Positions 52,777-62,461 are shown, numbered from the stretch's first letter. The stretch is 64,000 bases of DNA from Sphingobium sp. D43FB (GCF_002312805.1 NZ_NMUA01000021.1:1-64000), one strand, 5' to 3'. Notes: generated by a model from the letters alone, not told the origin. Numbers and translations are program-made.

Positions 52777-55491
52777 TCAGAGCTTGAACCGAATACCGCC
52801 ATAGACACGACGCCCGAACGTTTCGATGATCGTGCGGCGATAGATGCTGTTGGCATTCTCCTTGCGCGTGGCATCGAGCAAGTTGACGCCTTCCAGGAAC
52901 AGCGAGACATCCTTCATCAGATTGAGGTTGAGCGATGCGTCCAGCTGGCCATAGGCTTCGCCGAATTCCGGATTATTGCCACGCCCGACCGCGGTGATCA
53001 GATATTTCGAGCGCCAGTTATAGGCGCCACGGATGCTGAAGACATCATCCTCATAATAGGCCGAAATATTGTAGCTTTTGCGCGACAGGCCCTGAAACGG
53101 CAGGGAATCGCCGGTGAAGAAGTCGGTGCCTTCATAACCGCTATCCTTCGAGTAAGTGAAGTTCGCGATCACGCCCATATGTTTGACCACGGGTATGTTG
53201 ATGAAGTCGAACGCGACCTGTGCGCCCGCTTCGATGCCGTTGATCGTCACCTTCTGCGTTCCGTTGCTCGGCACCGTGATCGCATAGGTGACACCATTGG
53301 CGTCCGTGAACGGCTCCGTCGTATTCTGGATGAAGGAACCGATTTCCTTGCGGAAATAGGTGACCGAGGCAAAGCTCGTCTTGTTGATATAATATTCCAG
53401 ACCCGCATCATATTGGCGTGCCCGGAACGGCTGGAGCGCGGGATTGCCGCGTGAACCCGACAAGCCCACGACATCCAGGGTGAACCGCGGAGCAAGCTGC
53501 TGTGGCAGGGGACGGGCCATCACTTCGCTGGCCGTCAAACGCGCCATCAGCGTGTTCGGGATCAGCTCGGCTTTGAGGTTGATCGATGGCAGGAACTCGG
53601 TGTTCTTGCTGTCGAAGGCAACCGGGCTGATCAGCGCGGGCTGACCGCCTGGCTGCGCCGTCCGCAGGAAACCGGACGTATCCACCTGCGTATTGACGAC
53701 ACGCGCACCGGCAACGCCGCTGACCGCGACCGATCCGACATCAAAGGCGAATGATGCCTGGGCATAGCCGGCAATGTTGCGCTCGCCCACTTCCCATGTG
53801 TCGGTGAAGACCTGGCATGTGCCGTCCGCATTGGCGGGGCAGCCGCCGGGCGCGAACGGGTCGGGCACACCCACCGCATCCGCGACTGCCTGGGTCATGT
53901 TCAGCCAGCCGGTATAGCCGCCATCGAAGCCCAGATTTCCGGTGTTAAAGAAGGGCGACGTGCCAAGGCCCGCATTGCCGGCGACAATGGCGCTGATCTG
54001 GCTCTGCACCGCAGGATCGCTAAAGCCGTTCAGCGTTGTCGTCCGGCTGAAGAAGCGGCTCTTGACGGTCAGGTCGCGATATTGACCACCCACCTTGATC
54101 GACGTGAGGAAGCCGGTGTCGAACGTATATTCAGCGTCGAGCTTCGCCATTTTTTCCGCCTGATCGTCGTAACGCGGGCGACGCAGCACGGTTAGCTGGT
54201 TGATCCCGGCGATCGTCGTCGGATCATTGGGCAGGATGATCTGGGGCGCCTGCTGGGGATTGTCATAGTCGACGATCAGGCGGGACATGCCGGTCACCGC
54301 CGCCGTCGCGTTGATCTCATTATTATAGGCCTGCGCCTTGGAATAGGAGATTTTGGGGCTGAGCTTCAGATTGCCGCTGGTCCAATCGGCACCCACGGCG
54401 AGATTATAGGTGGTGCGGCGGATGTCGCCCAATATGTTGCGATAGGATACGCCCAGCTGGCTGGTCTGCGCCAAAGCCGGGTTGTTGATCATCTCAAGAT
54501 GGGTGACGGTATTGTCCGGGCCAATGACGGTATTGGCGACATCGACCAATCCGCCACTGGTCCCTGTCTGCAGGAATTGCGATGTGACCGACTGGTTGGA
54601 CCGGGTCCAATTCCCTTCCATATAAGCGGTCAGATCATCGCTCGGCCGCCATTCGAGAATGCCGTTCAGCGCATAACGCCGCGTTTCGAGGCGGTTGATG
54701 ACGTAACGGGGAATGTCGGGGAAGAAGTCGGCCGCGCCGTCTTCGTTCAAATCATAGGCCTGCAAGCCCGGCGTCGTCCGGTCGCTGTCCAACCGAACCC
54801 AGCCGGTGGTACGCGCCTGATGGCTTTCCACATTGCGGTTTTCGAACGTGCCCGACACCAATATGCCAAGTTTGCCGTCGGCAAAGGTGTCGCTGGCAAT
54901 CAGGGCAACGCGCGGGTCCATATAGTCGGCAATGTCGGAATAGATGGCCTGGGCCGATCCGGCGACATAGGTTTTGCCGCCATTGTCGAACGGGCGCCGG
55001 GTAATGACGCGCACGGTGCCACCGACGCCGCCTTCCGTCATGTCGGCCGTTGCGGACTTGACGACTTCCAGCCGGTTGACGAATTCGGAGGGCAGGTCGC
55101 GGAAGTCGACATCGCGGCCGCCGCCTACCGTGGTGGACAAAGCGGTCGTGCCATTGATCTCGACGCGATTGAGCGACGGGTCGGCACCGCGGATGGTCAC
55201 GCCAGCGCCTTCGCCATCGGCGCGCGAAAGCTGCACGCCGGTCACGCGCTGCAGCGCTTCGCCGATATTTTTGTCGGGGAATTTGCCGATATCTTCGGCT
55301 GAAATCGCGTCCAGCACCTGCGGCGCATTGCGCTTGGCGTTCAACGCGCCCTGCAGACTGCTGCGGATGCCGGTGACGACGATGTCGCTATCGCTGGCTG
55401 CCTCCTGCTGCGCGGTTGCCGTCCCGGCGGAAAGCAGAAACACGGCCATGGCAGCGCTCGAAACCAAGGCGCCGTTCCTGGAAAACTTCAT
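52777..55491 (-). CDS. TonB-dependent receptor, pectin-locus type (904 aa)
   Basis: Outer-membrane transporter, probably for rhamnogalacturonan or galacturonan oligosaccharides. The start at 55491 follows GGGGAGGATGG and gives the signal peptide MKFSRNGALVSSAAMAVFLL..., cleaved near ATA|QQ. SDIVVTGIRSS is followed by the plug blocks DAISAEDIGKFPDKN, LQRVTGVQLSR and VTIRGADPSLNRVEING. The barrel ends IRFKL; a terminal Leu instead of the usual Phe is odd for a barrel recognised by the BAM machinery. Hairpins at 52702-52767 separate it from the downstream lyase genes. An odd-length palindrome lies upstream at 55583. Confidence 0.94.
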   Translation of the reverse strand: MKFSRNGALVSSAAMAVFLLSAGTATAQQEAASDSDIVVTGIRSSLQGALNAKRNAPQVLDAISAEDIGKFPDKNIGEALQRVTGVQLSRADGEGAGVTIRGADPSLNRVEINGTTALSTTVGGGRDVDFRDLPSEFVNRLEVVKSATADMTEGGVGGTVRVITRRPFDNGGKTYVAGSAQAIYSDIADYMDPRVALIASDTFADGKLGILVSGTFENRNVESHQARTTGWVRLDSDRTTPGLQAYDLNEDGAADFFPDIPRYVINRLETRRYALNGILEWRPSDDLTAYMEGNWTRSNQSVTSQFLQTGTSGGLVDVANTVIGPDNTVTHLEMINNPALAQTSQLGVSYRNILGDIRRTTYNLAVGADWTSGNLKLSPKISYSKAQAYNNEINATAAVTGMSRLIVDYDNPQQAPQIILPNDPTTIAGINQLTVLRRPRYDDQAEKMAKLDAEYTFDTGFLTSIKVGGQYRDLTVKSRFFSRTTTLNGFSDPAVQSQISAIVAGNAGLGTSPFFNTGNLGFDGGYTGWLNMTQAVADAVGVPDPFAPGGCPANADGTCQVFTDTWEVGERNIAGYAQASFAFDVGSVAVSGVAGARVVNTQVDTSGFLRTAQPGGQPALISPVAFDSKNTEFLPSINLKAELIPNTLMARLTASEVMARPLPQQLAPRFTLDVVGLSGSRGNPALQPFRARQYDAGLEYYINKTSFASVTYFRKEIGSFIQNTTEPFTDANGVTYAITVPSNGTQKVTINGIEAGAQVAFDFINIPVVKHMGVIANFTYSKDSGYEGTDFFTGDSLPFQGLSRKSYNISAYYEDDVFSIRGAYNWRSKYLITAVGRGNNPEFGEAYGQLDASLNLNLMKDVSLFLEGVNLLDATRKENANSIYRRTIIETFGRRVYGGIRFKL

Positions 55492-56099
55492 CAACCATCC
55501 TCCCCAAATCAATGCACATAATGCTGGGCGTTGAGCCAGTGGGCGACTTGACCTGCCGCCTCGTTCAAACCCGTTAGTTCCATATGTTGAACATAGATCT
55601 CTATATATGGATATTTTTGGGAAGGGGAAATTTGCGGCAGAATGAGCCATATGAGCGACGACCTGTTACGCCGGGCGAAGCGCTTTCAAACCGTGGTCCC
55701 AGAATTTGGCGTTATCGTCCGCGCGTTGTCGATAGTGGCGGCGCAGTCGCGGAGCGGGCACCGGCACGTATTTCGCAGGAAGCCTATGCGCGAACGAAGG
55801 ATCAGACCTTCGTGATATTCAGCCTGAGCGTGGTGGCTGGTGATGACAGGGTCACCGCGTCGACAGAGCGGATCAAGCCATCAAACCCCACCCGATTCGC
55901 GCAAGTCCGGTCGCGCGCCAACCACCCGTTCGCCCTTCGTCGCCTCACTCAGTATGTCGAGGAGCGGCGCTGGGTCGCGGTCGGGCGCCAGCTGCGCCAC
56001 CTACGCTCTGGCTGTCTTTCAGCGGTGGACCGACCTGCGTCCTTAGCTCGCTGCGAATCTGCAACGCATCTGATCGGAGGAGATCATCAGCGTGGCCGA
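55492..56099. other. gene-free stretch between TBDR and GntR gene
   Basis: The right-hand part of the TBDR promoter region is at 55492-55640. From 55641 to 56099 no frame shows a start with a ribosome binding site and recognisable protein; a 181-codon plus frame (55584-56129) overruns the GntR stop and has no family likeness. The stretch is GC-rich and coding-like in texture and may be a decayed gene, but no parent family is recognised. Confidence 0.5.
55583..55595. promoter_or_regulatory. 13-bp palindrome upstream of the pectin-locus TBDR
   Basis: TATGTTGAACATA is a perfect odd-length palindrome about 92 bp before the TBDR start, next to an AT-rich run (CTATATATGG) that may hold the -10. 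It resembles but does not match the TATTGTCAACAATA repeats near the GntR gene, so the regulator is uncertain. Confidence 0.4.
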
Positions 56100-56762
56100 T
56101 CAGCCGTAAAATTCGCTCTCGATCTTTGAAAGCGTGTCGAAGCCATCGGCGATATGGCTGCGCATGGCGGCTTCGGCGCCTTCCGCATCGCCCGCCAACA
56201 GCAAGGCGACCATCTTCTTGTGATCGGCGTTTGCGGTGCGCAGGCGGCCTTCGTCGTAGAAGCTTTCGAACAATAGCCGGTGGATGGGGACGTTCAGCCG
56301 CTTGAGCAATTCGGCGATAACGCTGTTACCAGACCCCTGCACGATGATCCGATGCCATTCGAGATTCAGCCGACCAAAGCGGTCGGGCGCGCGATCGATC
56401 ACGCACTGGTCCAGCTGGTCCTGCACCGCGCACAGTTGGCGCTTATCTTCGTCCGAGGCATGGCGCGCAAAATCCGCGGCGCAGATTCCTTCCAACGCGA
56501 TGCGGGCGCGGTAGATTTGCGCGACTTCCTCCAGGCCCGTGCTCTTGACGGAGGCACCGCGAAACTCCTCGATCTGGACAAGGCCTTCCCCTTCTAGACG
56601 TTGCAGCGCCTCGCGCACTTTTGAGCGGCTGGCCCCGGTCTGGCGGATGATATCAACCTCGACCAGCCGCTGTCCCGGCGAAAAACGCCCGTTTCTGATG
56701 CGGTTGCGGACCCAGTCCGCCACTTCCACGCCCGTTGGCGCGCGTTTTTCCATACCGTCCAT
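56100..56762 (-). CDS. GntR family regulator with FCD domain (220 aa)
   Basis: DNA-binding regulator of the FadR/FCD group, commonly controlling uronate and sugar-acid catabolism. The winged helix is near the N terminus (RFSPGQRLVEVDIIRQTGAS, then RSKVREALQRLEGEGLV, two blocks of the same domain). The FCD effector domain has YRARIALEGICAADFA, LEWHRIIVQGSGN and the metal-site-like HKKMVALLLAGDAEGAEAAMRSHI region, quoted in pieces. The start is 56762 or 56753; longer starts would run across the operators. It is divergent from the CocE-like gene, with two copies of a 14-bp site between, so autoregulation and control of both directions are likely. Confidence 0.9.
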   Translation of the reverse strand: MDGMEKRAPTGVEVADWVRNRIRNGRFSPGQRLVEVDIIRQTGASRSKVREALQRLEGEGLVQIEEFRGASVKSTGLEEVAQIYRARIALEGICAADFARHASDEDKRQLCAVQDQLDQCVIDRAPDRFGRLNLEWHRIIVQGSGNSVIAELLKRLNVPIHRLLFESFYDEGRLRTANADHKKMVALLLAGDAEGAEAAMRSHIADGFDTLSKIESEFYG

Positions 56763-56783
56763 AGGCTGATAGTCTCGCCATCG

Positions 56784-56862
56784 GACAATATTGTCAACAA
56801 TATTGTCAGCGAGTTTTTGGTTGCATCGGCCCGCCTGATCGCTGATGAAATTGTCAACAATA
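56784..56862. promoter_or_regulatory. GntR-type operator pair in divergent spacer
   Basis: TATTGTCAACAATA at 56789-56802 recurs at 56849-56862 as AATTGTCAACAATA (13 of 14 identical), exactly 60 bp apart. The first copy is overlapped by the perfect palindrome GACAATATTGTC (56784-56795) and followed by AACAATATTGTC. The TGT-NN-ACA pattern fits GntR/FCD operators. The second copy abuts the CocE-like ribosome binding site, a good place for repression. Confidence 0.7.
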
Positions 56863-56872
56863 GGAGAGAGCG

Positions 56873-58597
56873 ATGCAGGCGGCGCGATCGATCGCAATGC
56901 TGGCGGCCTTGGGGGTCGCCATGCCGGGGCTGGCCAGGGACTATGCCGATGTGCAGCGCAGTTCGGTCTATGTGCCGGTGCGCGATGGCACGAAGCTGGC
57001 CGTCAACCTGTATCGCCCCAGCGACAAGGACAAGGTCGCGGCCGAAAAGTTGCCGGTGATCTTCGTCTTCACCCCTTATCGGGCACGGTTTCGGGACAAG
57101 GATGGCACGATCAAGGAAGTCGCTCTGGACGACCGGCTGGCATTACGATCGCTGATCAAGGCGGGCTATGTCGTCGCCGTCGCGGATATTCGCGGCAAGG
57201 GCGCGTCCTTTGGTCGCCGTCACGGCTTTCAGGACAGGACCGAAGCGCGTGACGGCCATGATCTGGTCGAATGGCTGGCGCGGCAGCCCTTTTCCAGCGG
57301 CAAGGTCGGCATGATCGGTTGCTCCTATCTGGGCGGCACCACCTTTCACACCGCCACCACCGCGCCGCCGTCGCTCAAGGCGGTGTTCGTCGGCGCGTCC
57401 GACCTCGACAAATATGCTTTCGTTCGGCGCGGCGGGATCACGGCACAATTCAACACTCGGCCGGACGAGCCGCTGAGCGACGATCTGGCGAGCCTGCCGG
57501 TCGATGGCGACCGCGACGGCGCGCAATTGCAGGCGGCGGTGCAGCAACATGCGAAGAACACGCCGATGGCGGCGCTATGGTATGGCATGCCGTATCGCGA
57601 CAGCGTGTCGCCGCTGACCGGCAACGCCTTCTGGGAAGAGGTCGGCGTCTATCGCTATCTCGATGCGATCCGGCAGGCGGGGATCGCCACCTATTTCTGG
57701 AGCAACTGGCAGGACGAGCCAACCGCCCAGTCGATCCTGAGCGCAGCGAACATGGCGGGATCGAAGTTCCTGGCCGGGCCGGGCAGCCATTGCGTGCCGC
57801 CGCCAGGGTTCGACTTTACCGGGGGGGTCGTGCGCTATTTCGACCATCATCTCAAAGGCGTCGCCAATGGCATCGCCGCCGAACCGCGCGCGACCTATTG
57901 GGTCGAGGGGCTGGACGGCAAGGGCGGCTATGTACGGTCCAACGCCTTACCGGGCGAGACCGCCAAGCCGATCCGCTGGTTTTTCGACGCAGGGCGGAGC
58001 GGCACGGCCCGGTCAGTCAATGACGGACAACTGGGCACCCAGACGGGCAAGACAGGTACGGACCGGTTTACCGTGCGCTACGACCTGCCGCCCGCCGACT
58101 ATTTCGCCTTCTGGGCCAAGCCGATGGACGACAAGGGGCTGAGCTATACCAGCGCGCCCTTGGCCAAGGCGACCAAACTGATCGGCTATCCGGTTGTGCG
58201 GTTACGCGTTTCGGCGGACAAGCCCGACGCCAATATCTTTGCCTATCTCGACCAGGTGGCCGCCGATGGCACGACGGAAGTCGTCGCCTTCGGGCGACTG
58301 GCCCTGTCGCACCGCAAGACGGGCAAGCCACCCTATGAGACGATGGGCCTGCCCTGGCATTCTGGCTTGCGCGCCGATGTCGCGCCATTGCCGCCGGGGC
58401 AGCAGGCGGACCTGGCGATCGACCTGACGCCGGTGTCGCGGGTCGTGCCGGCAGGGGCGCGGCTGCGCGTGACGATCGCGGGTGCAGACCCGCGCCAGCG
58501 CAACCTCAAGGATATCGAACAGAAACCCGCACCGGTCATCACCGTGCAGCGGGGCGGAACGAGGGCATCGTGGATCGAATTGCCGATCGCGGATTGA
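56873..58597 (+). CDS. CocE/NonD family hydrolase, X-Pro-peptidase-like fold (574 aa)
   Basis: Exported alpha/beta-hydrolase of the CocE/NonD family. A signal peptide ends near GLA|RD (residue 22). The nucleophile S151 lies in GMIGCSYLGG (family GxSYxG). VFTPYRARF, the IRGKGASFG motif and GSHCVPP (candidate His) follow, and a C-terminal jelly-roll begins near 370 (LGTQTGKTGTDRF, VRLRVSADKPDANIFAYL). Members cleave esters or X-Pro peptides; in a pectin locus, deacetylation or demethylation of oligosaccharides is the more natural guess. The operator at 56849-56862 touches its ribosome binding site AGGAGAGAG. A TBDR gene follows 48 nt downstream. Confidence 0.85.
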   Translation: MQAARSIAMLAALGVAMPGLARDYADVQRSSVYVPVRDGTKLAVNLYRPSDKDKVAAEKLPVIFVFTPYRARFRDKDGTIKEVALDDRLALRSLIKAGYVVAVADIRGKGASFGRRHGFQDRTEARDGHDLVEWLARQPFSSGKVGMIGCSYLGGTTFHTATTAPPSLKAVFVGASDLDKYAFVRRGGITAQFNTRPDEPLSDDLASLPVDGDRDGAQLQAAVQQHAKNTPMAALWYGMPYRDSVSPLTGNAFWEEVGVYRYLDAIRQAGIATYFWSNWQDEPTAQSILSAANMAGSKFLAGPGSHCVPPPGFDFTGGVVRYFDHHLKGVANGIAAEPRATYWVEGLDGKGGYVRSNALPGETAKPIRWFFDAGRSGTARSVNDGQLGTQTGKTGTDRFTVRYDLPPADYFAFWAKPMDDKGLSYTSAPLAKATKLIGYPVVRLRVSADKPDANIFAYLDQVAADGTTEVVAFGRLALSHRKTGKPPYETMGLPWHSGLRADVAPLPPGQQADLAIDLTPVSRVVPAGARLRVTIAGADPRQRNLKDIEQKPAPVITVQRGGTRASWIELPIAD

Positions 58598-58645
58598 ACG
58601 ACGGCGCAATGATAATGGCCGCGCAACGCGGCGAGGGAGGATGGC

Positions 58646-61327
58646 ATGAACAGGAATCGTAAAGGTGGGATCAGCCTGCGGGCCGCTTTGCAGATCGGCT
58701 GCTGCGGGATCGCTGTAGGTCTATCAGCTGTGGCGGCAGCGCAGGAGGAGGCGAGCACCGCCGACATCGTCGTCACCGGCAGCCGCGTGCGCGGCGCGGC
58801 CCCCGTTGGCTCCACCGTCACAACGCTCGGCCGGGCCGAAATGGAAGCGTCCAGTGCCGTCACGGTCGATCGCATGATCAAGGAAATTCCGCAGGTCTTT
58901 GACCTTGGCGTGTCGGAAAATTCACGCGGCCAATCGGGCGGCAGCGGCAACATCACCTATGGCAACTCGGTCAATCTGCGCGGCATCGGCCCCTATGCCA
59001 CGCTGGTCATCATCGACGGCCATCGCGTGACCAACAACAGCCGGTCAATCGACCCCTCGGTCCTGCCTTCTCTGGGGGTCGAACGGATCGAGGTCGTGGC
59101 GGATGGCGCATCGGCCGTTTATGGATCGGATGCCGTGGCTGGCGTGGTCAATCTGATCCCGCGCCGGTCGCTGGACGGGGGCGAAGTCTTTGCCCGGTCG
59201 GGCATCGCCTCACGCGGCGATTTTCATGAAACGACGCTCGGCGCGGCCATCGGCAAGGTGTTCGACCGCGGACAGATCATGGTCGCCTATGAGCATGTCG
59301 AACGATCGAACCTGAGCGGCGATGATCGGTCCTTCTTCACCAGCGACCAGCGGGCGTCAGGCGGCGGCGATTACCGGATCGCGCGCTGCGCACCCGGCAA
59401 CATCAATGCCAATGGCACCACCTATGCCATTCCGACAGGTGGCGTGACGCAGGCCAATGCGGGATCGCTGGCGGCAGGGACGATCAACCGGTGCGATGAG
59501 CTGGCCAATCAGGATTTGATGCCGGAACAGAATTATGACTCGGTCAACAGCACGGGCCGGTTCGAATTTAACGATTGGCTGAGCGTCTTCTATGATGGCT
59601 TTTACTCCAAACGGAACTTCTATCGCCAGTCGGCCTATTCCAACGCCCGGCTGACCGTGCCGCAGACCAATGCCTTTTTCGTGCGGCCCGCAGGCTTTAC
59701 CGGCACCAGCTATACACTCGATTATAATTTCCGCGACGACGTGCCGACCAATGACAGTTTCGGATCGGCCGAAAGCTGGCAGATCACACCCGGCGTGCGC
59801 GCCAAGCTGCCCCATGATTGGGAAGCCGAAGCCTTGTTCGGCTATGGCAAGACCAATGATTTTTCCGGTTCCTATCATGGCATCAACAATGCAGCGCTCA
59901 ACGCGGCACTGGCGAGCAGCGATCCTGCGACGGCGTTCGATCCCTATGGGCTGGGACGCACCAGCGAGACGCTATTGGCGACGATCGCCAACCAGATATT
60001 CCTCGCCCCCACCAATGGTCGCCTGAAAACCTATGAGGCCCGGCTCAACGGACCGCTCTTCACCCTGCCCGGCGGCGCGGTGAAGCTGGCGACGGGCTAT
60101 GAACGGCAGGATTTCACCGTTGCCCTGGGGTCTGCGCGAGGCGCGCCGACCAACCCGATCACCTTCCGCCATTTCGGCCGCAAGGTGGATTCGGTCTATG
60201 GCGAACTCTACATCCCCATCTTCGGCGCGGACAATGCGACGCCGGGGTTCGAGCGGCTGGAACTGAACGCAGCGGTGCGCCACGACAAATATAGCGACGT
60301 CGGATCGACCACTAACCCCAAATTCGGCATCAATTGGCAACCGGTGCGCTGGGCCAAGCTGCGCGCCAGTTACGGCACATCCTTCCGCGCGCCGACCATC
60401 CCGGAAATCTATGGCAATTCCAACAATATCTTCGGCCAGAGCTACCAGAATCCGGCGGGTGGCGCGCCGCTGCAGGGCTATGCCCTGTCCGGTCCCAATC
60501 TGGACCTGAAACCCGAAACGGCAACGACCTGGTCGATCGGTGCGGACTTTGATCCTCTGCCCAACCTGCGTTTCGGCATCACCTATTGGGACGTCAAATA
60601 TGAAAATCAGGTGCTGGCCAATCTGTCGAACCTGACCATCCTCGGCAATGAAGCGGAATATGCCGGGACCGACATCATCCTGCGCGGGGCGGCCGCGGCG
60701 GCGCGGGTACAGGAATTGCTGGCGCAGGGCGTGGCGCTGGCAGGCGGCTCCTTCCCCGGTGGCGATCCGGCGAACGTCACGCTGTTCGTCGACGGGCGCA
60801 GCCAGAATCTGGGCGTATCGGTGACGCGCGGTATCGATTTTACCGGCACCTGGAACACCCGGCTGGGCGCGAAGGATGCGTTGACGGTCAATATATCCGG
60901 CACCTATCTGACCAAATATAATGTCGCCGTGACGCCTGCGGCGCCTCTGGTCGATCGGCGCAATATCATCTTCAACCCGTTGAAGCTGAAAGCGCGCGCG
61001 AGCGTGACATGGGATCATGGCCCGTTCAGCGCGCGAGTGCTGGCAACCCATGTCGGGGGCTATCGCAACAATCTGTCGAGGCCGGTGCAGTCGGTAAAAA
61101 GCTATACGCCGGTCGATCTGACGCTGAACTGGAAGGTGGGCGATCAACAGGCTGACGGCTTCTTCGAAAAGGGACTCGTGCTGGGGCTGGAGGTGCGCAA
61201 CATGTTCGATATCGCGCCGCCCTATGTCAACCTGGCGCCCAATGGCAATGGTGGCGGCGGCTATGACGCGACGGCGAGTGACCCGATCGGGCGGCTGTTC
61301 GCGGTCAGCGTGCGCAAGTCCTTCTGA
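58646..61327 (+). CDS. TonB-dependent receptor, second in pectin locus (893 aa)
   Basis: Outer-membrane transporter of a different TBDR subclass from those at 430, 25511 and 52777. A signal peptide MNRNRKGGISLRAALQIGCC... is cleaved near AAA|QE. DIVVTGSRVRG is followed by plug blocks GNSVNLRGIGPYATLVIIDG (in part), VERIEVVADGASAVYGSDAV and VVNLIPRRSLDGG, a pattern shared with many sphingomonad receptors. The barrel ends SVRKSF with a terminal Phe. The ribosome binding site GGGAGG precedes the ATG. The CapA-like gene starts 18 nt later without a hairpin, so receptor, CapA-like protein and TRAP subunits look like one operon. Confidence 0.93.
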   Translation: MNRNRKGGISLRAALQIGCCGIAVGLSAVAAAQEEASTADIVVTGSRVRGAAPVGSTVTTLGRAEMEASSAVTVDRMIKEIPQVFDLGVSENSRGQSGGSGNITYGNSVNLRGIGPYATLVIIDGHRVTNNSRSIDPSVLPSLGVERIEVVADGASAVYGSDAVAGVVNLIPRRSLDGGEVFARSGIASRGDFHETTLGAAIGKVFDRGQIMVAYEHVERSNLSGDDRSFFTSDQRASGGGDYRIARCAPGNINANGTTYAIPTGGVTQANAGSLAAGTINRCDELANQDLMPEQNYDSVNSTGRFEFNDWLSVFYDGFYSKRNFYRQSAYSNARLTVPQTNAFFVRPAGFTGTSYTLDYNFRDDVPTNDSFGSAESWQITPGVRAKLPHDWEAEALFGYGKTNDFSGSYHGINNAALNAALASSDPATAFDPYGLGRTSETLLATIANQIFLAPTNGRLKTYEARLNGPLFTLPGGAVKLATGYERQDFTVALGSARGAPTNPITFRHFGRKVDSVYGELYIPIFGADNATPGFERLELNAAVRHDKYSDVGSTTNPKFGINWQPVRWAKLRASYGTSFRAPTIPEIYGNSNNIFGQSYQNPAGGAPLQGYALSGPNLDLKPETATTWSIGADFDPLPNLRFGITYWDVKYENQVLANLSNLTILGNEAEYAGTDIILRGAAAAARVQELLAQGVALAGGSFPGGDPANVTLFVDGRSQNLGVSVTRGIDFTGTWNTRLGAKDALTVNISGTYLTKYNVAVTPAAPLVDRRNIIFNPLKLKARASVTWDHGPFSARVLATHVGGYRNNLSRPVQSVKSYTPVDLTLNWKVGDQQADGFFEKGLVLGLEVRNMFDIAPPYVNLAPNGNGGGGYDATASDPIGRLFAVSVRKSF

Positions 61328-61345
61328 CGCGGAGCGGATGACAGC

Positions 61346-62461
61346 GTGACACAGGATGCGATCTCGATCGTGCTGACAGGCGATCTGGTTCTGGACGAGC
61401 CGGATGGCGCCTATTGGCTGGCCGGGATCGCGCCCGCGCTGCGCGCTGCGGACCTTGCGATCGGCCATTTGGAGGTGCCGCATACGGAGCGCGGGGCGGA
61501 GTTGAAAGGCGATGTCCCCGCACCCGGCGCACCGCCCGAAAATCTGGCCGCCATCGCCGATGCGGGCTTTGCCATGCTGAGCCTGGCGGGCAATCACATC
61601 GCCGATTGCGGCGCGGAAGGCATTGCCGATACGATAGCGGGACTGGATGCGCTGGGCGTGGCGCATTGCGGCGCGGGGCTGACTCTCGCCGCAGCACGCG
61701 CACCGGCCATCGTCACGCGCGGCGGACATCGGATCGCACTGCTCAGCTATAATTGCGTGGGTCCGGTCGCGAGCTGGGCGAGCAAGGATAAGGCCGGATG
61801 CGCCTGGCTGCGGATCGAGACCGCCGACGGCGCGCCGATCGCGCCAGCGGCCGCGCTCGCCAAGGTGACGGACGAAGCACGCGCCATGCTCAAGGGCGAC
61901 ATTGCCGCCGTTCGGGACCAGGCCGACATCGTGCTGGTCGCGCTACACAAGGGCATCGTCCATACCCCCGTCCAGTTGGCACCCTATGAGCGGGCGGTGT
62001 CGCATGCCGCGATCGACGCGGGCGCGGATGTCGTCATCGGCCATCACGCCCATATCGTGCGGGGCATCGAATTTTACCGGGGCAAGCCGATCTTCCACGG
62101 GCTTGGCAATGGCTGCGTCGTGACGAGCGCACTCAGCCCGGCGCAGGACCATCCGGCGCGGGCGGAATGGGCGGCGCGGCGGCGGACTTTGTTCGGGTTC
62201 GAACCCGACCCGGCCTATCCGCTCGCGCCTTTTCACCCCGAAGCGGTCAATGCCTTTCTGGGCCATGTCACATGGGATGCGGACCGGACCATCGGGGTCC
62301 GCATCATTCCGGTCGATGTCGAGCCGCCCGGTCGTCCAACACTAGCGTCGGCGACGCGCGCGGCGGAGATTTGCGCCTATGTCGAACAGATCACGCACGC
62401 TGCCGGGCTACCGGCGATCACAATCAGCAACGACGGCCGGGTCGAAGAGGTGACTGCATGA
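61346..62461 (+). CDS. CapA-like metallophosphatase-fold protein (371 aa)
   Basis: Homologue of CapA/PgsA, a calcineurin-like fold linked to poly-gamma-glutamate export, but no signal peptide or membrane anchor is visible, so it is probably cytoplasmic. The start is GTG at 61346 with GGAGCGGA upstream. Fold motifs are VLTGDLVLDE, LSLAGNHIADCG, VLVALHKGIVH and VIGHHAHIVRGIEFYRG with IFHGLGN, the last giving the expected His ligands. The stop overlaps the TRAP small-subunit ATG (ATGA). Coupling to a receptor and a TRAP transporter suggests it processes an imported ligand, not a capsule. The reaction is unknown. Confidence 0.8.
   Translation: MTQDAISIVLTGDLVLDEPDGAYWLAGIAPALRAADLAIGHLEVPHTERGAELKGDVPAPGAPPENLAAIADAGFAMLSLAGNHIADCGAEGIADTIAGLDALGVAHCGAGLTLAAARAPAIVTRGGHRIALLSYNCVGPVASWASKDKAGCAWLRIETADGAPIAPAAALAKVTDEARAMLKGDIAAVRDQADIVLVALHKGIVHTPVQLAPYERAVSHAAIDAGADVVIGHHAHIVRGIEFYRGKPIFHGLGNGCVVTSALSPAQDHPARAEWAARRRTLFGFEPDPAYPLAPFHPEAVNAFLGHVTWDADRTIGVRIIPVDVEPPGRPTLASATRAAEICAYVEQITHAAGLPAITISNDGRVEEVTA

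Noticed and set aside
55584-56129. 181-codon plus-strand frame in the TBDR-GntR spacer
   Set aside because: It starts inside the TBDR promoter palindrome, runs into the GntR stop region and resembles no family.
56784-56862. short repeats considered as a CRISPR-like array
   Set aside because: There are only two full copies with palindromic TGT/ACA symmetry next to a GntR gene, which fits operators better.
59972-61729. 585-codon minus-strand open frame
   Set aside because: It lies opposite the TBDR and CapA-like genes, whose motifs are clear; it reflects third-position GC bias and has no recognisable domain.
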